Assembly: GCA_003456095.1 (NCBI GenBank)
Contig: DMPF01000215.1
Location: forward strand, 1 to 6,084
Source of the DNA: Bacillota bacterium
Lineage (GTDB): Bacteria > Bacillota > Dethiobacteria > DTU022 > UBA8154
Reading direction: 5' to 3'
Length of the DNA: 6,084 nucleotides
Under the pieces are notes generated by a model. It ran no database searches and was not told the DNA's origin. It worked only from the letters and a program-made list of their open reading frames with translations. The number at the start of each line of letters is the position of its first letter. Position 1 is the stretch's first letter. The position numbers were made by a program, and so were the translations under genes. This document shows, in pieces, positions 5,173 through 6,084 of this stretch.

Positions 5173-6084
5173 ATGTTAACCGATCTGAAAAAGACAACTT
5201 TAAATCTCCAGCTATTTGCACAGGAGAAGACTGAGGAACCAACGCCTCACCGCCTGCAGGAGGCGCGCCGTCGGGGCCAGGTTGCCAAAAGCGTGGAGAT
5301 TGATACCGCCTTGAATATTTTTGGCATGGTCATCTTTTTCCTGGGGTTCGGGTGGTATTACCGGGAAGGCCTGTCGGCTCTCTTTTATGCGTATCTGGGG
5401 AAGGCGCCGGCCCAGGTAACGGATAATTTTGATTATGATTTTTGGCTCTCCCATTCCCTGGAGCAGTTCATCCTGCTGGCGGCGCCATTCTTTCTGGCAG
5501 CCTTTGCGGTCGGACTTCTTTCCAACGTCGCTCAGGTGGGCTTCCTTGTTTCTGTGGAAGCGTTAAAACCGCAGCTGAACCGGCTCAATCCACAGGAAGG
5601 TCTTAAACGTATATTTTCCCGCCGCTCCCTTTTTGAGCTGGTGAAATCCCTGTTGAAAGTTGTCTTGGTGGGTGCGGTGAGCTTTCATTACTTATATACG
5701 CAGTTGCCCTCCTTCTTTCTTTTACTGGGACAGGAAGTCGAAGTGGTGTTCGCTGCGCTGGCAAGGATGCTTGTGGTATTGACGCTGCGGGTGGCGGCTG
5801 TTTACCTGTTGCTGGCTGCGTGCGACTATCTCTTTCAGCGTTCAGAGCACAAAAAAAATCTGCGCATGACGCGCAAGGAGTTAAAGGACGAATATAAGCA
5901 GATGGAGGGGGATCCCCACATTCGTTCGCGGCAGCGGGAGAGGCAGAAGGAGCTGGCGCGGCGGCGCAGCCTGCAACAGGTTCCCCAGGCAACGCTTGTC
6001 GTCACCAACCCGACGGAGCTGGCAGTGGCCCTGCGTTACCGGGAGAAGGTGGACAGCTCCCCCGTGGTTGTGGCCAAGGGCAGC
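5173..6084 (+). CDS. flhB: Flagellar export switch protein FlhB, N-terminal part (3' end outside window)
   Basis: FlhB sits at the export gate and switches secretion from rod and hook proteins to filament proteins after hook completion. The frame is open for 304 codons up to the window edge; the C-terminus is missing only because the window ends. The cytoplasmic N-terminus holds 'EKTEEPTPHRLQEARRRGQV' (18-37), a family hallmark. Four membrane segments follow at about 44-63, 99-119, 157-178 and 195-219. The linker helix then contains 'KELKDEYKQMEGDPHIRSRQ' (235-254). The autocleavage site, normally NPTH, reads N279-P280-T281-E282 in 'VVTNPTELAVALRY'; the Asn and Pro between which cleavage occurs are kept, but His is Glu. 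The ribosome binding site GGAGAG (5159-5164) lies within the end of fliR, 8 bases upstream. An A8 tract (5851-5858) encodes K227-K228-N229, just after the last membrane helix. Confidence 0.95.
   Translation, partial: MLTDLKKTTLNLQLFAQEKTEEPTPHRLQEARRRGQVAKSVEIDTALNIFGMVIFFLGFGWYYREGLSALFYAYLGKAPAQVTDNFDYDFWLSHSLEQFILLAAPFFLAAFAVGLLSNVAQVGFLVSVEALKPQLNRLNPQEGLKRIFSRRSLFELVKSLLKVVLVGAVSFHYLYTQLPSFFLLLGQEVEVVFAALARMLVVLTLRVAAVYLLLAACDYLFQRSEHKKNLRMTRKELKDEYKQMEGDPHIRSRQRERQKELARRRSLQQVPQATLVVTNPTELAVALRYREKVDSSPVVVAKGS

Noticed and set aside
5603..5992. Minus-strand open frame of 129 codons opposite flhB
   Set aside because: It lies wholly within flhB and is a low-complexity Ala/Pro-rich translation with no domain, as expected from the antisense of a GC-rich coding stretch.

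Overview
The window is a stretch of a bacterial flagellar operon. Every gene lies on the plus strand, packed end to end with gaps of 1 to about 26 bases. The order is flgE (3' end only), motA, motB, fliL, a short fliN, fliO, fliP, fliQ, fliR and flhB (5' part only). The gene order, strong Shine-Dalgarno sequences, roughly balanced base composition and clade-typical MotB and FliN sequences suggest an anaerobic or thermophilic Firmicute of the Clostridia or Peptococcaceae type. This is an inference; no taxonomic marker is present.

Positions 2-427 encode the C-terminal end of the hook protein FlgE. Positions 454-2066 encode the two stator subunits MotA and MotB. FliL (2083-2586), a membrane protein that associates with stators, follows directly. 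Positions 2611-2946 encode a single SpoA-domain FliN, the rotor C-ring component. From 2952 to the end of the window come the flagellar type III export-gate genes: FliO (assembly factor), FliP, FliQ and FliR (the core export channel) and FlhB (substrate-specificity switch), which runs off the right edge at residue 304.

Together these genes encode the parts that build the rod, hook and filament (export gate), the hook itself, and the torque-generating stator with its partner. Co-transcription is strongly implied: no internal terminator is visible, no intergenic space exceeds about 26 bases, and most starts carry a recognisable ribosome binding site.

The region is largely conventional, and I see no mobile element, CRISPR array, RNA gene or unknown system. 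Points worth checking: the FlhB autocleavage motif reads NPTE rather than NPTH; fliM is missing from its usual place between fliL and fliN; flbD (swrD) is missing between flgE and motA; and homopolymer tracts sit at the motA/motB junction, early in fliN, and at the boundary between the FlhB membrane and cytoplasmic domains. No intergenic stretch exceeds 300 bases, and no minus-strand gene is credible.
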